Below, in pieces: positions 15,919 through 24,221 of a stretch of 52,384 bases of DNA. The stretch comes from Curtobacterium sp. Leaf183 (lineage in GTDB: Bacteria; Actinomycetota; Actinomycetes; Actinomycetales; Microbacteriaceae). The DNA lies in the NCBI RefSeq assembly GCF_001424385.1, contig NZ_LMPO01000010.1, positions 67,899-120,282 on the forward strand, given 5' to 3'. The notes below the pieces were generated by a model that saw nothing but the letters and a program-made list of their open reading frames with translations, ran no database searches and had not been told where the DNA came from. A program made the translations under genes and the position numbers. Within the stretch, counting starts at the first letter, position 1, and the number at the start of each line of letters is the position of its first letter.

Positions 15919-16833
15919 CTAGACCTTGAGGTACCGACGGATGGCGATCGACGCCGAGATCCCGGCCAGGACCACGCCGATGACGATCACCGCCGGCACG
16001 ACCACGGCCGCGTCGCTCATGCCGATGAACGCCGTGCCGGAGAACCGCTTGGTCAGGTAGTTGCGGACGAAGAACCAGACCACCGCGGTGATCGCACCCC
16101 CGGCCAACACCGCCCCGATGGCCGCGGCGATCACGCCCTCGAGCACGAACGGTGTCTGGATGAAGCGGTTGGACGCGCCCACCAGACGCATGATCCCGAG
16201 TTCTCGGCGTCGCGAGAACGCCGACAACCGGATCGTGGTGGCGATCAGCAGGACGGCGGCCACCAACATCAGCGCGGCGATCCCGATCGCGGTGTAAGAC
16301 GACGCGTTCAGCAGGTTGAAGATCGGTTGCAGGTAGCCGCGCTGGTCGACCACGCTCTGCACGCCGGCGACCTTCGACAGGCTCTCCTGCAGCACGTCTG
16401 CCTGGGACGGGTTCTTGAGGTTCACCCAGTAGGTCTCGTTGAGGTACTCGGGCTTGACGAACTCGGTCGCGGGCGAGTCCTTGAACTGCTGCTTGAACCG
16501 GTCGTACGCCTGCTGCTGGTCCTCGTAGTACGTCTTCTCGATGTACGGCGACAGCGTCGAGCCCTTGAGCTGTTCCTCGACCTGCTGGCGCTGGTCGTCG
16601 GTGGCCTTCGCGCCGGTGCAGTTGCCCGTCGTGTCGGTGTCGGTGCACAGGTAGACGGCGACCTGCGCCCGGTCGTACCAGTACCCCTTCATCTGGTTGA
16701 TCTGCATCTGCAGCAGGATCGCGGTGCCGACGAAGGTGAGCGAGATGAAGGTCACCAGGACGACGGAGACGACCATCGAGGCGTTGCGTCGGAGGCCGGA
16801 ACCGACCTCGGACATGACGAGCCCGAGCCTCAT
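15919..16833 (-). CDS. ftsX: Cell division protein FtsX
   Basis: A 304-residue permease-like protein that with FtsE couples ATP hydrolysis to activation of cell-wall hydrolases at the septum. One N-terminal transmembrane helix near 20-43 is followed by an extracytoplasmic domain of about 130 residues with two Cys (in [10 protein letters not shown]) that could form a disulfide. Three C-terminal helices follow from about 185. The region [16 protein letters not shown] near 211-226 matches FtsX proteins. Its ATG overlaps the ftsE stop (ATGA), so the two are translationally coupled. Confidence 0.95.
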   Translation of the reverse strand: MRLGLVMSEVGSGLRRNASMVVSVVLVTFISLTFVGTAILLQMQINQMKGYWYDRAQVAVYLCTDTDTTGNCTGAKATDDQRQQVEEQLKGSTLSPYIEKTYYEDQQQAYDRFKQQFKDSPATEFVKPEYLNETYWVNLKNPSQADVLQESLSKVAGVQSVVDQRGYLQPIFNLLNASSYTAIGIAALMLVAAVLLIATTIRLSAFSRRRELGIMRLVGASNRFIQTPFVLEGVIAAAIGAVLAGGAITAVVWFFVRNYLTKRFSGTAFIGMSDAAVVVPAVIVIGVVLAGISASIAIRRYLKV

Positions 16834-17588
16834 CGGATGAGCCCCGGGATGGTCTGGATGCCGGTCGTGTTCGATACGCCAGCGGGGTGCTGCACCGGGA
16901 GCGCCTGCGTCTGGTACCCGCCCGACTGCTCGTCGCGGAGGACGCGCCCACCGGAGAGCTCGATGACCCGGCGCTGCATCTGGTTGACGATGCTGGCGTC
17001 GTGCGTCGCCATGAGCACGGTGGTGCCTCCTTGGTTGATGCGTTCGAGGAGCGCCATGATGCCCGCCGAGGTCGTCGGGTCGAGGTTGCCCGTGGGCTCG
17101 TCGGCCAGGAGCACCGACGGCTTGTTCACGACGGCACGCGCGATCGCCACGCGCTGCTGCTCGCCACCCGACAGCTCGTGCGGCATGCGGGTCGCCTTGC
17201 CGTTCAGGCCGACGAGCTTGAGCACGTCGGTCACGGCTTCGCTGATGAAGCCCTTGCTCTTGCCGATCACCTGCAGCGAGAACGCGACGTTGTCGAACAC
17301 GTTCTTGTTCGGCAGCAGGCGGAAGTCCTGGAAGACCACGCCGAGGTTCCGACGGAAGTACGGCACCTTACGCGAGGACAGGGCGCCGAGGCGCTGCCCG
17401 AGGACGTGGATCTGCCCGCGGGAGGGCTTCTCCTCCTTGAGCACGAGGCGCAGGAAGCTGGACTTCCCCGAACCGGACGCGCCGACGAGGAAGACGAACT
17501 CGCCCTTGAGGATCTCGAGCGTGATGTCGTCGAGGGCGGGACTCGGGTTGCCCGAGTACAGCTTGGTGACCTGGTCGAATTTGATCAT
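16830..17588 (-). CDS. ftsE: Cell division ATP-binding protein FtsE
   Basis: A 252-residue ABC ATPase partner of FtsX. It shows a Walker A motif, [10 protein letters not shown], near 36-45, the signature [14 protein letters not shown] near 139-152 and a Walker B motif, [12 protein letters not shown], near 159-170. Typical FtsE proteins have about 225 residues. This one adds a 25-residue Gln, Pro and Gly-rich tail after the last strand. ATG at 17588 opens the standard [11 protein letters not shown] start. The stop overlaps the ftsX start. prfB lies 73 bases upstream on the same strand, the usual actinobacterial order prfB-ftsE-ftsX-smpB. Confidence 0.95.
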   Translation of the reverse strand: MIKFDQVTKLYSGNPSPALDDITLEILKGEFVFLVGASGSGKSSFLRLVLKEEKPSRGQIHVLGQRLGALSSRKVPYFRRNLGVVFQDFRLLPNKNVFDNVAFSLQVIGKSKGFISEAVTDVLKLVGLNGKATRMPHELSGGEQQRVAIARAVVNKPSVLLADEPTGNLDPTTSAGIMALLERINQGGTTVLMATHDASIVNQMQRRVIELSGGRVLRDEQSGGYQTQALPVQHPAGVSNTTGIQTIPGLIR

Positions 17589-17661
17589 GACCGGATCAGG
17601 GTAGGTCGCGCGGCTCGGAAAGCAAGTGAGGCGCGCGGCTCACGACGGCCCCGCGGGCAGC

Positions 17662-18771
17662 TCAGGACGCCTCACCCTGCTTGCGCCAGCGGATGCCCGC
17701 GTTGATGAAGCCGTCCAGGTCGCCGTCGAACACGGCTGAGGGGTTGTTCACCTCGTGCTCGGTCCGGAGGTCCTTGACCATCTGGTACGGCGCCAGGACG
17801 TAGGAGCGGATCTGGTCGCCCCAGCTCGCCGTGATGTTGCCGGCGAGCTCCTTCTTCTTCGCGTTCTCCTCTTCCTTCTTCAGGAGCAGGAGTCGCGACT
17901 GCAGCACGCGCATGGCCGCAGCGCGGTTCTGGATCTGCGACTTCTCGTTCTGCATCGACACCACGGTGCCGGTCGGGATGTGCGTCAGGCGGACCGCGGA
18001 GTCCGTCGTGTTGACCGACTGCCCCCCGGGCCCCGACGAGCGGAACACGTCGACACGGATGTCGTTCTCGGGGATGTCGATGACGGCGGTCTCCGGCATG
18101 AGCGGGATGACCTCGACCGCGGCGAAGGACGTCTGTCGCTTGCCCGCGGCGCCGAACGGCGACATCCGGACCAGGCGGTGCGTGCCGGCCTCGACCGACA
18201 GGGTGCCGAAAGCGTGCGGGGCGTCGACCTCGAACGTGGCGGACTTGATACCCGCCTCTTCGGCGTAGGAGGTGTCCATGACGGTGGCCTTGAAACCGTG
18301 CTGCTCGGCGTACCGCAGGTACATGCGCATGAGCATCTCGGCGAAGTCGGCTGCGTCGACGCCACCGGCCCCGGCACGGATGGTGATGACCGCGGGGCGG
18401 TCGTCGTACTCGCCGTCGAGGAGCGTCTGCACCTCGAGCTCGCCCATCGTCTTCGTGATCGCCTTGAGCTCGGATGCGGCCTCGTCGGCGGATTCCTGGT
18501 CGTCACCCTCGTTCGCCATCTCGACCAGGACCTCGAGATCGTCGATGCGCGCTTGCGTGTCGGTGATCTTCTTCAGTGCCGTCTGACGGTGGGAGAGCGC
18601 GCTCGTCACCTGCTGCGCGTGGTCGACGTCGTCCCAGAGGTCCTGGGCCCCGGCCTGCTCGCTGAGGTCGGCGATCTCGCGCTGCAGGCGGTCGACGTCG
18701 ACCACCGAGCGGATGTTGCCGAAGGTCTCGCGGAGGGCGGAGAGTTGCTCGGTGTAGTCCAGTTCGACCAT
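17662..18771 (-). CDS. prfB: Peptide chain release factor 2
   Basis: A 369-residue RF2 that reads UGA and UAA stop codons. It contains the catalytic GGQ in [16 protein letters not shown] and the RF2 recognition tripeptide SPF in [15 protein letters not shown] at 18771 gives the standard start [14 protein letters not shown]; an upstream extension would add unrelated residues. The frame is open without the UGA frameshift site found in many bacterial prfB genes, as is usual in Actinobacteria, so autoregulation by frameshifting is absent. It begins the prfB-ftsE-ftsX-smpB-tmRNA cluster. Confidence 0.95.
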   Translation of the reverse strand: MVELDYTEQLSALRETFGNIRSVVDVDRLQREIADLSEQAGAQDLWDDVDHAQQVTSALSHRQTALKKITDTQARIDDLEVLVEMANEGDDQESADEAASELKAITKTMGELEVQTLLDGEYDDRPAVITIRAGAGGVDAADFAEMLMRMYLRYAEQHGFKATVMDTSYAEEAGIKSATFEVDAPHAFGTLSVEAGTHRLVRMSPFGAAGKRQTSFAAVEVIPLMPETAVIDIPENDIRVDVFRSSGPGGQSVNTTDSAVRLTHIPTGTVVSMQNEKSQIQNRAAAMRVLQSRLLLLKKEEENAKKKELAGNITASWGDQIRSYVLAPYQMVKDLRTEHEVNNPSAVFDGDLDGFINAGIRWRKQGEAS

Positions 18772-18811
18772 GGTCACCGAGTCTACCGGGGTGCGCTGGC
18801 CGCGCGGACCG

Positions 18812-18860
18812 GACGGGAGGCCCGGCGTGGTCCCGTCCCGCCGGTCACGTCGACGTGACC
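18812..18860. terminator. Likely terminator pair after the GH16-type gene
   Basis: GGTCACGTCGACGTGACC at 18843-18860 is a perfect 18-bp palindrome. Next to it, GGACGGGA and TCCCGTCC form a second hairpin at about 18812-18839 whose left arm resembles the recurring terminator family. Both lie just past the stop at 18886 on the minus strand. Confidence 0.55.
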
Positions 18861-18885
18861 CCCGTCTGCCGGGCACCCGGCTCCG

Positions 18886-20562
18886 TCATGCGGCACGGGA
18901 GATGCTCACCCACGCCACCTGCACGTCGCCGGCAGCGTTCGCCGCCGGCTTCTGCGAGGTCGCCGTCGCCGCCTGCAGCACGAGGTGCAGCGGCTTCGTG
19001 GGGATGTTCTGCGTCGTCGAGCTCACACGCACGCCGTCGACGAGGAAGTCCAGCTTGGTCGGCGTCCACACGATCGTGTAGGTGTGCCAGGCGGAGAACG
19101 TCGTCCCGAGGTCCCGGTGCAGGCAGTTGACGGACGGGTTGCCGGGGCAGTGGTTCGCGAGCGTGACGCTGCCGTCGAGGGCGCCCTCGGGGAAGTCCAC
19201 CTCGCCGTCGTCCCAGGTGTTGGTGTCCGACCACAGCAGTCCGGCGAGGCCGTAGCCCGCGACCGGGTCCGCGCGGAGCCGGATGTCGTACCGGCCGCTG
19301 GTCTGTCCGCCCCACCGGCCGTTGACGAGCGGGATGAACGCAGCGCCGGTGGGCTGCCCCGTGGCGTCGGTGGACATGTGCATGTCGAGCGTCCCGTCGG
19401 TGACGGACATCGCGGACTGTCGGTACATCCCGGCGCCGCTCGTGTCACCGAACCCGTCGTAGGCGATGAAGCGGTCGCCGTAGGTCTTCGTGAAGGCCCC
19501 GGGCGCTGCCGGTGTCGTGAAGTCCTCTCCGAAGACGCGCGTCCACCCCGACGCTGCCGCCGGCATGGCCCCGCCGTCCTGCTGGTCCGACCCGGCGGGA
19601 CCGTCCGGTGTCGTCGGCGGCGCGGGCGACGTCGTGGGTGCGGGCGATGTCGTGGGTGCGGGCGACGTCGTGGGTGCGGGCGACGGCGTGGGCGTGGGCG
19701 TGGGCGACGTCGTGGGTGCGGGCGACGTCGCGGGCGCGGTAGACGGCTCGGTTACCGGTGGTGCTGCCGGGATGGTCACCGTCCGGCACCTGAGCGGCCT
19801 GTCGGTCCCGGGGCCGACGTTGACCGCGACGACACACACCGACTGACTGCCGGTCGTCGCCGTCGCGAGCGAGGCGTTGAAGCCGTGGGCACCGGTGACG
19901 CCGACCGCCTGGTTCACATCGGCCCGGGTGACGTCCGTGTGCACGGTCCCGACCCTGGTGCCACCGACGGTGACGGCCACGTCGGTCGCATCGGCCGGGG
20001 TGTTCGGGTCGACTGCCCACCCGCGGACCCGCACCGTGCCCGGGGACGCGGAGACCCCGTCGTACGACCCGGTCGGGGACGGCTCCCTGACGACGACCGT
20101 CCGGCACCCGAGCCCGGCGTCCTTCCCGCGGGTCAGGCTCAGTGCCGTTACACAGACCGACTGCGTGCCGGTCTTCGTGGCGACGAGGGTCGCGCGGTAC
20201 CCGTGGGCGCCGCTGACACGCAGGGCGCGGTTGACGTCGGCACGGTCCGAAGCGGCCGGGACGGTGCCGACCACGGAGCCCCCGACGGTGACGCGGACGC
20301 TCGTCGAGGCGCTCGACCGCGCCGGGTCGACCGCCCACCCACGGACCAGGACGGTGCCCGGACCGGCAACGACGGCGTCGAGTGAGCCCGTCGGTGTCGC
20401 GGCCGCGGCGAGCGCCGGGACCGGACTGAGCACCCCGGCGACGATCGCCGACACGGCGATGACGACAGCGAGGCGTCGGCGTGTGTGGTGGCGGACGACG
20501 ACCGACCCGCCATCCGTTCGTGCCGACACCGCGTCGCGACCCGTCTCCGTCTGCGTGTCCAT
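18886..20562 (-). CDS. Secreted GH16-type glycoside hydrolase with two N-terminal repeats
   Basis: A 558-residue secreted protein. A basic N-terminus and hydrophobic segment at 31-54 form a signal peptide ending near ALAAAA. Two related domains at about 57-150 and 155-250 each begin GS.D.V...PG.V.VRGWAVDP, with paired Cys in each. A linker of about 60 residues repeats SPAPTT. The C-terminal domain (about 325-558) is a concanavalin-like beta-sandwich with the GH16 catalytic motif EVDFPE at 454-459, with Glu454 as predicted nucleophile and Glu459 as acid/base. GH16 enzymes cleave beta-1,3 or beta-1,4 glucans and galactans. ATG at 20562 follows GGGGAG. Three 34-bp iterons lie upstream. It may act on its own wall glycans or on plant or fungal glucan. 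Confidence 0.8.
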   Translation of the reverse strand: MDTQTETGRDAVSARTDGGSVVVRHHTRRRLAVVIAVSAIVAGVLSPVPALAAAATPTGSLDAVVAGPGTVLVRGWAVDPARSSASTSVRVTVGGSVVGTVPAASDRADVNRALRVSGAHGYRATLVATKTGTQSVCVTALSLTRGKDAGLGCRTVVVREPSPTGSYDGVSASPGTVRVRGWAVDPNTPADATDVAVTVGGTRVGTVHTDVTRADVNQAVGVTGAHGFNASLATATTGSQSVCVVAVNVGPGTDRPLRCRTVTIPAAPPVTEPSTAPATSPAPTTSPTPTPTPSPAPTTSPAPTTSPAPTTSPAPPTTPDGPAGSDQQDGGAMPAAASGWTRVFGEDFTTPAAPGAFTKTYGDRFIAYDGFGDTSGAGMYRQSAMSVTDGTLDMHMSTDATGQPTGAAFIPLVNGRWGGQTSGRYDIRLRADPVAGYGLAGLLWSDTNTWDDGEVDFPEGALDGSVTLANHCPGNPSVNCLHRDLGTTFSAWHTYTIVWTPTKLDFLVDGVRVSSTTQNIPTKPLHLVLQAATATSQKPAANAAGDVQVAWVSISRAA

Positions 20563-20645
20563 CGTGTGCTCCCCTGCCCCTGGTCCGACCCTGACCGGCC
20601 GGAACGATCGAGACAGTACGTGCGGAGCAGCCCGTTGTGACGGGG

Positions 20646-20747
20646 TCGTCCCCGGACTGGGGACAGGGTCCGGATCGGATCGTCCCCGGACTGGGGACAG
20701 GGTCCGGACCGGATCAACCCCGGACTGGGGACACGGTGCCGACGGCC
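20646..20747. repeat. Three 34-bp iterons with internal dyad
   Basis: Three tandem 34-bp units start at 20646, 20680 and 20714. The first two are nearly identical. Each carries a dyad of the form CCCCGGACTGGGG (GTCCCC-GGACT-GGGGAC in units 1 and 2). They lie 84-185 bases upstream of the GH16-type start on its promoter side and directly after the 85-residue ORF. In unit 3 a TCA at 20714-20716 supplies that ORF's stop codon. The regular spacing suggests an array of protein-binding sites. Confidence 0.8.
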
Positions 20748-20971
20748 CGTCGCGAGCAGCACGCACGGACGAGGGCGTTCGTCGACAGCACGAAGATCAG
20801 CACGGCTGCGGCCGACCGGATCGCGTCGATCCGTTCCCACCGCGTCACGCCGCGCCTGCGGTCTGCCGTCGATGCCGCCGTGTCCCCGTCGTCCGCGTCG
20901 TCCGCGCCGATGGGCTCCTCGCCGGCGAGCGGCCCGACCTGGACCAGCTGCACGACGAGGTGCACGCTCAT
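20714..20971 (-). CDS. Small membrane protein coupled to the ABC exporter
   Basis: An 85-residue ORF whose ATG overlaps the stop of the ABC exporter gene (TGATG), a strong sign of translational coupling. An acidic stretch (DDADDGD) at about 24-30 is followed by basic residues, one predicted membrane helix near 52-68 (AIRSAAAVLIFVLST), two Cys and a short basic tail. No known family is recognised. It could be a small accessory subunit of the exporter. The stop lies at the edge of the 34-bp iterons. Chance coding in high-GC DNA is the alternative; the overlap and the helix argue against it. Confidence 0.5.
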   Translation of the reverse strand: MSVHLVVQLVQVGPLAGEEPIGADDADDGDTAASTADRRRGVTRWERIDAIRSAAAVLIFVLSTNALVRACCSRRAVGTVSPVRG

Positions 20972-22869
20972 CAGCCGACCGGCGCCGCTTCGTCCGCCGC
21001 CAGGTCCTTCTGCACCGCGAACTGGGTGCGGTGCAGTTCCTCGTACCGTCCGCCGGCGGCCAGCAGTTCCTCGTGCGTCCCGCGTTGCACGATCGAGCCG
21101 TCCTCGACCACGAGGATCATGTCCGCGCTGCGGATCGTGGAGAGACGGTGAGCGATCACCATCGCCGTCCGGCCCTCGAGCGCCTCGCTCAGTGCCTCCT
21201 GCACCGCTGCCTCGGACGTGGAGTCCAGCGCGGCCGTCGCCTCGTCGAGGATGACGACCCGCGGCTGCGCGAGCAGGAGCCGCGCGATGGTCATCCGCTG
21301 ACGCTCGCCGCCGGACAGCCGGTAGCCGCGCTCCCCCACCATGGTGTCGAGCTGGTCCGGCAGGGACCGGATGAGGGGCTCGAGCCGCGCCCGGCGGACC
21401 GCGTCCCACACCTCGGCCTCGGTGGCCTCGGGCCGGGCGAGGCGCAGGTTGGACAGGATCGTCTCGTGGAACAGGTGGCCGTCCTGCGTCACCATCCCCA
21501 TGGTGTGCCGCATGGAGGCGAAGGTCACGTCGCGGACGTCGGTCCCCGCCAGACGGACGGCGCCGCTGTCGACGTCGTAGAGCCGCGACAGGAGCTGCGC
21601 AACCGTGGACTTGCCGGCTCCGGAGGTCCCGACGAGGGCGACCGTCTGCCCCGGCTCGATCCGGAACGACACGCCGTGCAGGACCTCGTCGCCGCCACGG
21701 GAGTCCAGTGTCGACACTTCTTCCAGCGAGGCGAGGGACACCTTGTCCGCCGACGGGTAGGCGAAGCGGACGTCGTCGAACTCGACGGCGACCGGCCCGT
21801 CTGGGATGGTGACGGCGTCGGGCTTCTCCTGGATGAGCGGTTCGAGGTCGAGCACCTCGAAGACGCGCTCGAAGCTCACCACGGCGCTCATGATCTCGAC
21901 ACGGGCGTTCGCGAGGCTGGTCAGCGGCGCGTACAGGCGGGTGAGCAGCAGTGCGAGGGTCACGACGTCGCCGGTGTTCAGCGCGCCGCCGAGCGCGAGG
22001 GACCCACCGACCCCGTAGACGAGGGCGAGTGCGAGCGCGGAGACCAGGGTGAGTGCGGTGACGAAGACGAACTGCAACAGCGCGCTCCGGACCCCGATGT
22101 CGCGGACGCGAGCGGCTCGCACCCGGAACTCCTCAGCCTCTTCTTCGGGACGGCCGAACAGCTTCACCAGAGTGGCGCCGGGCGCGGAGAACCGCTCGGT
22201 CATCTGCGTGCTCATCGCGGAGTTGTGGTCGGCGGCCTCACGGCGCAGTGCGGCGAGACGGCTGCCCATCCGGCGCGCCGGGATCAGGAAGACCGGGAGC
22301 ATGACCACCGCGAGCACCGTCACGAGCCAGGAGGTGCTGAGCATGACGGCCAGGGTGAGGACCAGCGCCACGACGTTCGTGACCACGCCGGACAGGGTGC
22401 CGCTGAAGGCCTGCTGCGCGCCGATCACGTCGTTGTTGAGCCGGCTGACCAGGGCACCGGTGCGCGTGCGGGTGAAGAAAGCGATCGGCATCTTCTGCAC
22501 GTGGTTGAAGACAGCGGTGCGGAGGTCCAGGATCACGCCTTCTCCGATCCGCGCGGAGTACCAGCGCGTGACCAGTGACGTGGCGGCGTCGGCGACGGCG
22601 ACCAGGGCGATGACGACCGCGAGCCACACGATGGTGCCGACCGCGCCCCGGGCAGCGATGACGTCGACCACCTGGCCGGCGAGCACCGGCGTCGCGACCG
22701 CGAGGAACGCCCCGACGACCGAGAGGACGATGAAGACCACCAGCTTCGCCCGGTAGGGCACGGCGAACGTCATGATCCGCCGCACGGACTCGCGGGAGAT
22801 GCCGTGCTTGCCGTCCCGGGCGGTGGAGATCTTGTAGAGCGAGCTCCAGGCCACGCCTTCCATGCTCAT
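20971..22869 (-). CDS. ABC exporter, fused membrane and ATPase domains
   Basis: A 632-residue half-transporter. Six transmembrane helices cover about 40-340. The ATPase domain follows, with a Walker A motif, GTSGAGKST, near 429-437, signature LSGGERQRM near 531 and Walker B, VVILDEATAALD, near 551-562. The layout is that of homodimeric lipid or multidrug exporters (MsbA/LmrA type). The start ATG at 22869 has GGAAGGAAA 7 bases upstream; a second ATG 6 bases later is possible. A -10-like TATCCT lies on the minus strand at 22957-22962. The 85-residue membrane ORF follows with an overlapping start. Confidence 0.9.
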   Translation of the reverse strand: MSMEGVAWSSLYKISTARDGKHGISRESVRRIMTFAVPYRAKLVVFIVLSVVGAFLAVATPVLAGQVVDVIAARGAVGTIVWLAVVIALVAVADAATSLVTRWYSARIGEGVILDLRTAVFNHVQKMPIAFFTRTRTGALVSRLNNDVIGAQQAFSGTLSGVVTNVVALVLTLAVMLSTSWLVTVLAVVMLPVFLIPARRMGSRLAALRREAADHNSAMSTQMTERFSAPGATLVKLFGRPEEEAEEFRVRAARVRDIGVRSALLQFVFVTALTLVSALALALVYGVGGSLALGGALNTGDVVTLALLLTRLYAPLTSLANARVEIMSAVVSFERVFEVLDLEPLIQEKPDAVTIPDGPVAVEFDDVRFAYPSADKVSLASLEEVSTLDSRGGDEVLHGVSFRIEPGQTVALVGTSGAGKSTVAQLLSRLYDVDSGAVRLAGTDVRDVTFASMRHTMGMVTQDGHLFHETILSNLRLARPEATEAEVWDAVRRARLEPLIRSLPDQLDTMVGERGYRLSGGERQRMTIARLLLAQPRVVILDEATAALDSTSEAAVQEALSEALEGRTAMVIAHRLSTIRSADMILVVEDGSIVQRGTHEELLAAGGRYEELHRTQFAVQKDLAADEAAPVG

Positions 22870-22969
22870 TGCGGTTTCCTTCCGTGGGCTCCAGGCCCGA
22901 CGTGGATGCCGAGCGGCCGAGCCCGGGGTCCTCCCCCGCGGCGGCGAGCCGGAGCCAGGATACGGCCGG

Positions 22970-22984
22970 ACCGGTGACACCGGT
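22970..22984. terminator. Small dyad after the desulfurase gene
   Basis: ACCGGTG and CACCGGT form a perfect 7-bp-arm dyad with one central base, 17 bases past the cysteine desulfurase stop. It may end that transcript or be an operator for the ABC exporter promoter just downstream. Confidence 0.35.
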
Positions 22985-23000
22985 CGGGCCGGTGCGACGG

Positions 23001-24164
23001 CTACCGCCCGAGCGACGGCTCCCGCGACGCCATCCCCGCCACGCCCGCCCGTGCCACGGCATCAGGCAGCGCCGCCAGGAACGCATCCACGTCGGCGTCG
23101 GTCGAGGTGTGGCCGAGGGTGATCCGGAGCGCCCCGCGGGCGTCGTCCTCGGTGAGCCCCATCGCGAGCAGCACGTGTGACGCCTCGGGCACGCCGGCCT
23201 GGCACGCCGACCCCGTCGACACGGCCACCCCCGCGGCGTCGAGCAGGAACAGCAGTGAGTCGCCCTCGCAGCCCGGGAACGTGAAGTGGGCGTTGCCGGG
23301 GAGCCGGTCGACGGGATCGCCGCGGAGCACCGCGGACGGCACGGCGTCGAGCACCCCGGCGACCAACCGGTCACGCAGCGCCCGGACCGAGGCGTGCGGC
23401 ATCGACGCCGCGACCCCGAACGCGATCGCCGCGGGGGCGTCCTGGGTGCCGCTCCGGACCTGGCGCTGCTGCCCGCCACCGTGGATGAGCGGTTCGACGG
23501 TGGCGGTGCGCCCGAGGACGAGCGCACCGATGCCCACCGGCCCGCCGATCTTGTGCGCCGAGACGCTCAACGCGTCCAACCCGGACGCGCGGAACGAGAC
23601 CGGCACCTGCCCGTAGGCGGCGACAGCGTCGGCGTGTACGGGGACGCAGGCGGCGTGCGCGAGCGCGACGACCGAGGTGACCGGCTGGATCGTGCCGACC
23701 TCGTTGTTGGCCCAGAGGAACGTGACCAGCGCGACGTCGTCGGCGGAGGCGAGTCGGGCCTCCAGTCCGGCCAGGTCGATGCGACCCTGCGCATCGAGCG
23801 GGACCACGTCGACGACCGCGCCGTCGTGGCGCTCGAGCCAGTCGACGGTGTCAACGGTGGCGTGGTGCTCACCCGCGGCGACCACGATGCGGGGCCGCGG
23901 CCGGTCCTGCTGCCGCGCCCAGAACAGGCCCTTGACGGCCAGGTTGATGCTCTCGGTGCCGCCGGAGGTGAACACGACCTCCACCGGTTCGGCGTCGAGC
24001 GACGCGGCGACACGGGCGCGACCGTCCTCGAGCAGCATCTTCGCGCGCTGCCCGGCGCTGTGGATCGACGACGGGTTGCCCACGGTCGTCATGGCGTCGG
24101 TGAAGGCGGCGAGCGCCTCCGGCAGGATCGGCGTGGTCGCGGCGTGGTCGAGGTAGACCGGCAC
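23001..24164 (-). CDS. Cysteine desulfurase, NifS/IscS-like
   Basis: A 387-residue PLP enzyme that takes sulfur from L-cysteine for Fe-S clusters or thiolated tRNA. It begins VPVYLDHAATTPILPEAL. The PLP lysine is K205 in SAHKIGGP and the catalytic cysteine is C321 in STGSACQAG. In the D-A-x-Q motif that contacts PLP, Asp179 is present but Ala182 stands where Gln is usual (HADAVAAYG). The start is GTG at 24164 because AAAGGGG lies 5 bases upstream. It is divergent from glgX, 57 bases apart. In many actinobacteria it sits beside tRNA thiolase mnmA, which is not seen here. Confidence 0.9.
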   Translation of the reverse strand: MPVYLDHAATTPILPEALAAFTDAMTTVGNPSSIHSAGQRAKMLLEDGRARVAASLDAEPVEVVFTSGGTESINLAVKGLFWARQQDRPRPRIVVAAGEHHATVDTVDWLERHDGAVVDVVPLDAQGRIDLAGLEARLASADDVALVTFLWANNEVGTIQPVTSVVALAHAACVPVHADAVAAYGQVPVSFRASGLDALSVSAHKIGGPVGIGALVLGRTATVEPLIHGGGQQRQVRSGTQDAPAAIAFGVAASMPHASVRALRDRLVAGVLDAVPSAVLRGDPVDRLPGNAHFTFPGCEGDSLLFLLDAAGVAVSTGSACQAGVPEASHVLLAMGLTEDDARGALRITLGHTSTDADVDAFLAALPDAVARAGVAGMASREPSLGR

Positions 24165-24209
24165 GGGGACCCCTTTCTGGTGCGTTCCCAGGATAGCCGC
24201 GGGTTCTCG

Positions 24210-24215
24210 TACCCT
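24210..24215 (+). promoter_or_regulatory. -10 box of glgX, leaderless geometry
   Basis: TACCCT ends 6 bases before the ATG at 24222 and no Shine-Dalgarno is present. A divergent -10-like TATCCT for the desulfurase gene lies on the minus strand at 24190-24195, so both promoters share 57 bases. Confidence 0.4.
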
Positions 24216-24221
24216 GGTCGG

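Noticed and set aside
17662..18876. A longer prfB start and a programmed frameshift
   Set aside because: The MVELDY start at 18771 fits the family, and the frame is continuous without an early UGA.
20646..20747. CRISPR array from the 34-bp repeats
   Set aside because: The units are directly adjacent with no spacers and there are no cas genes.
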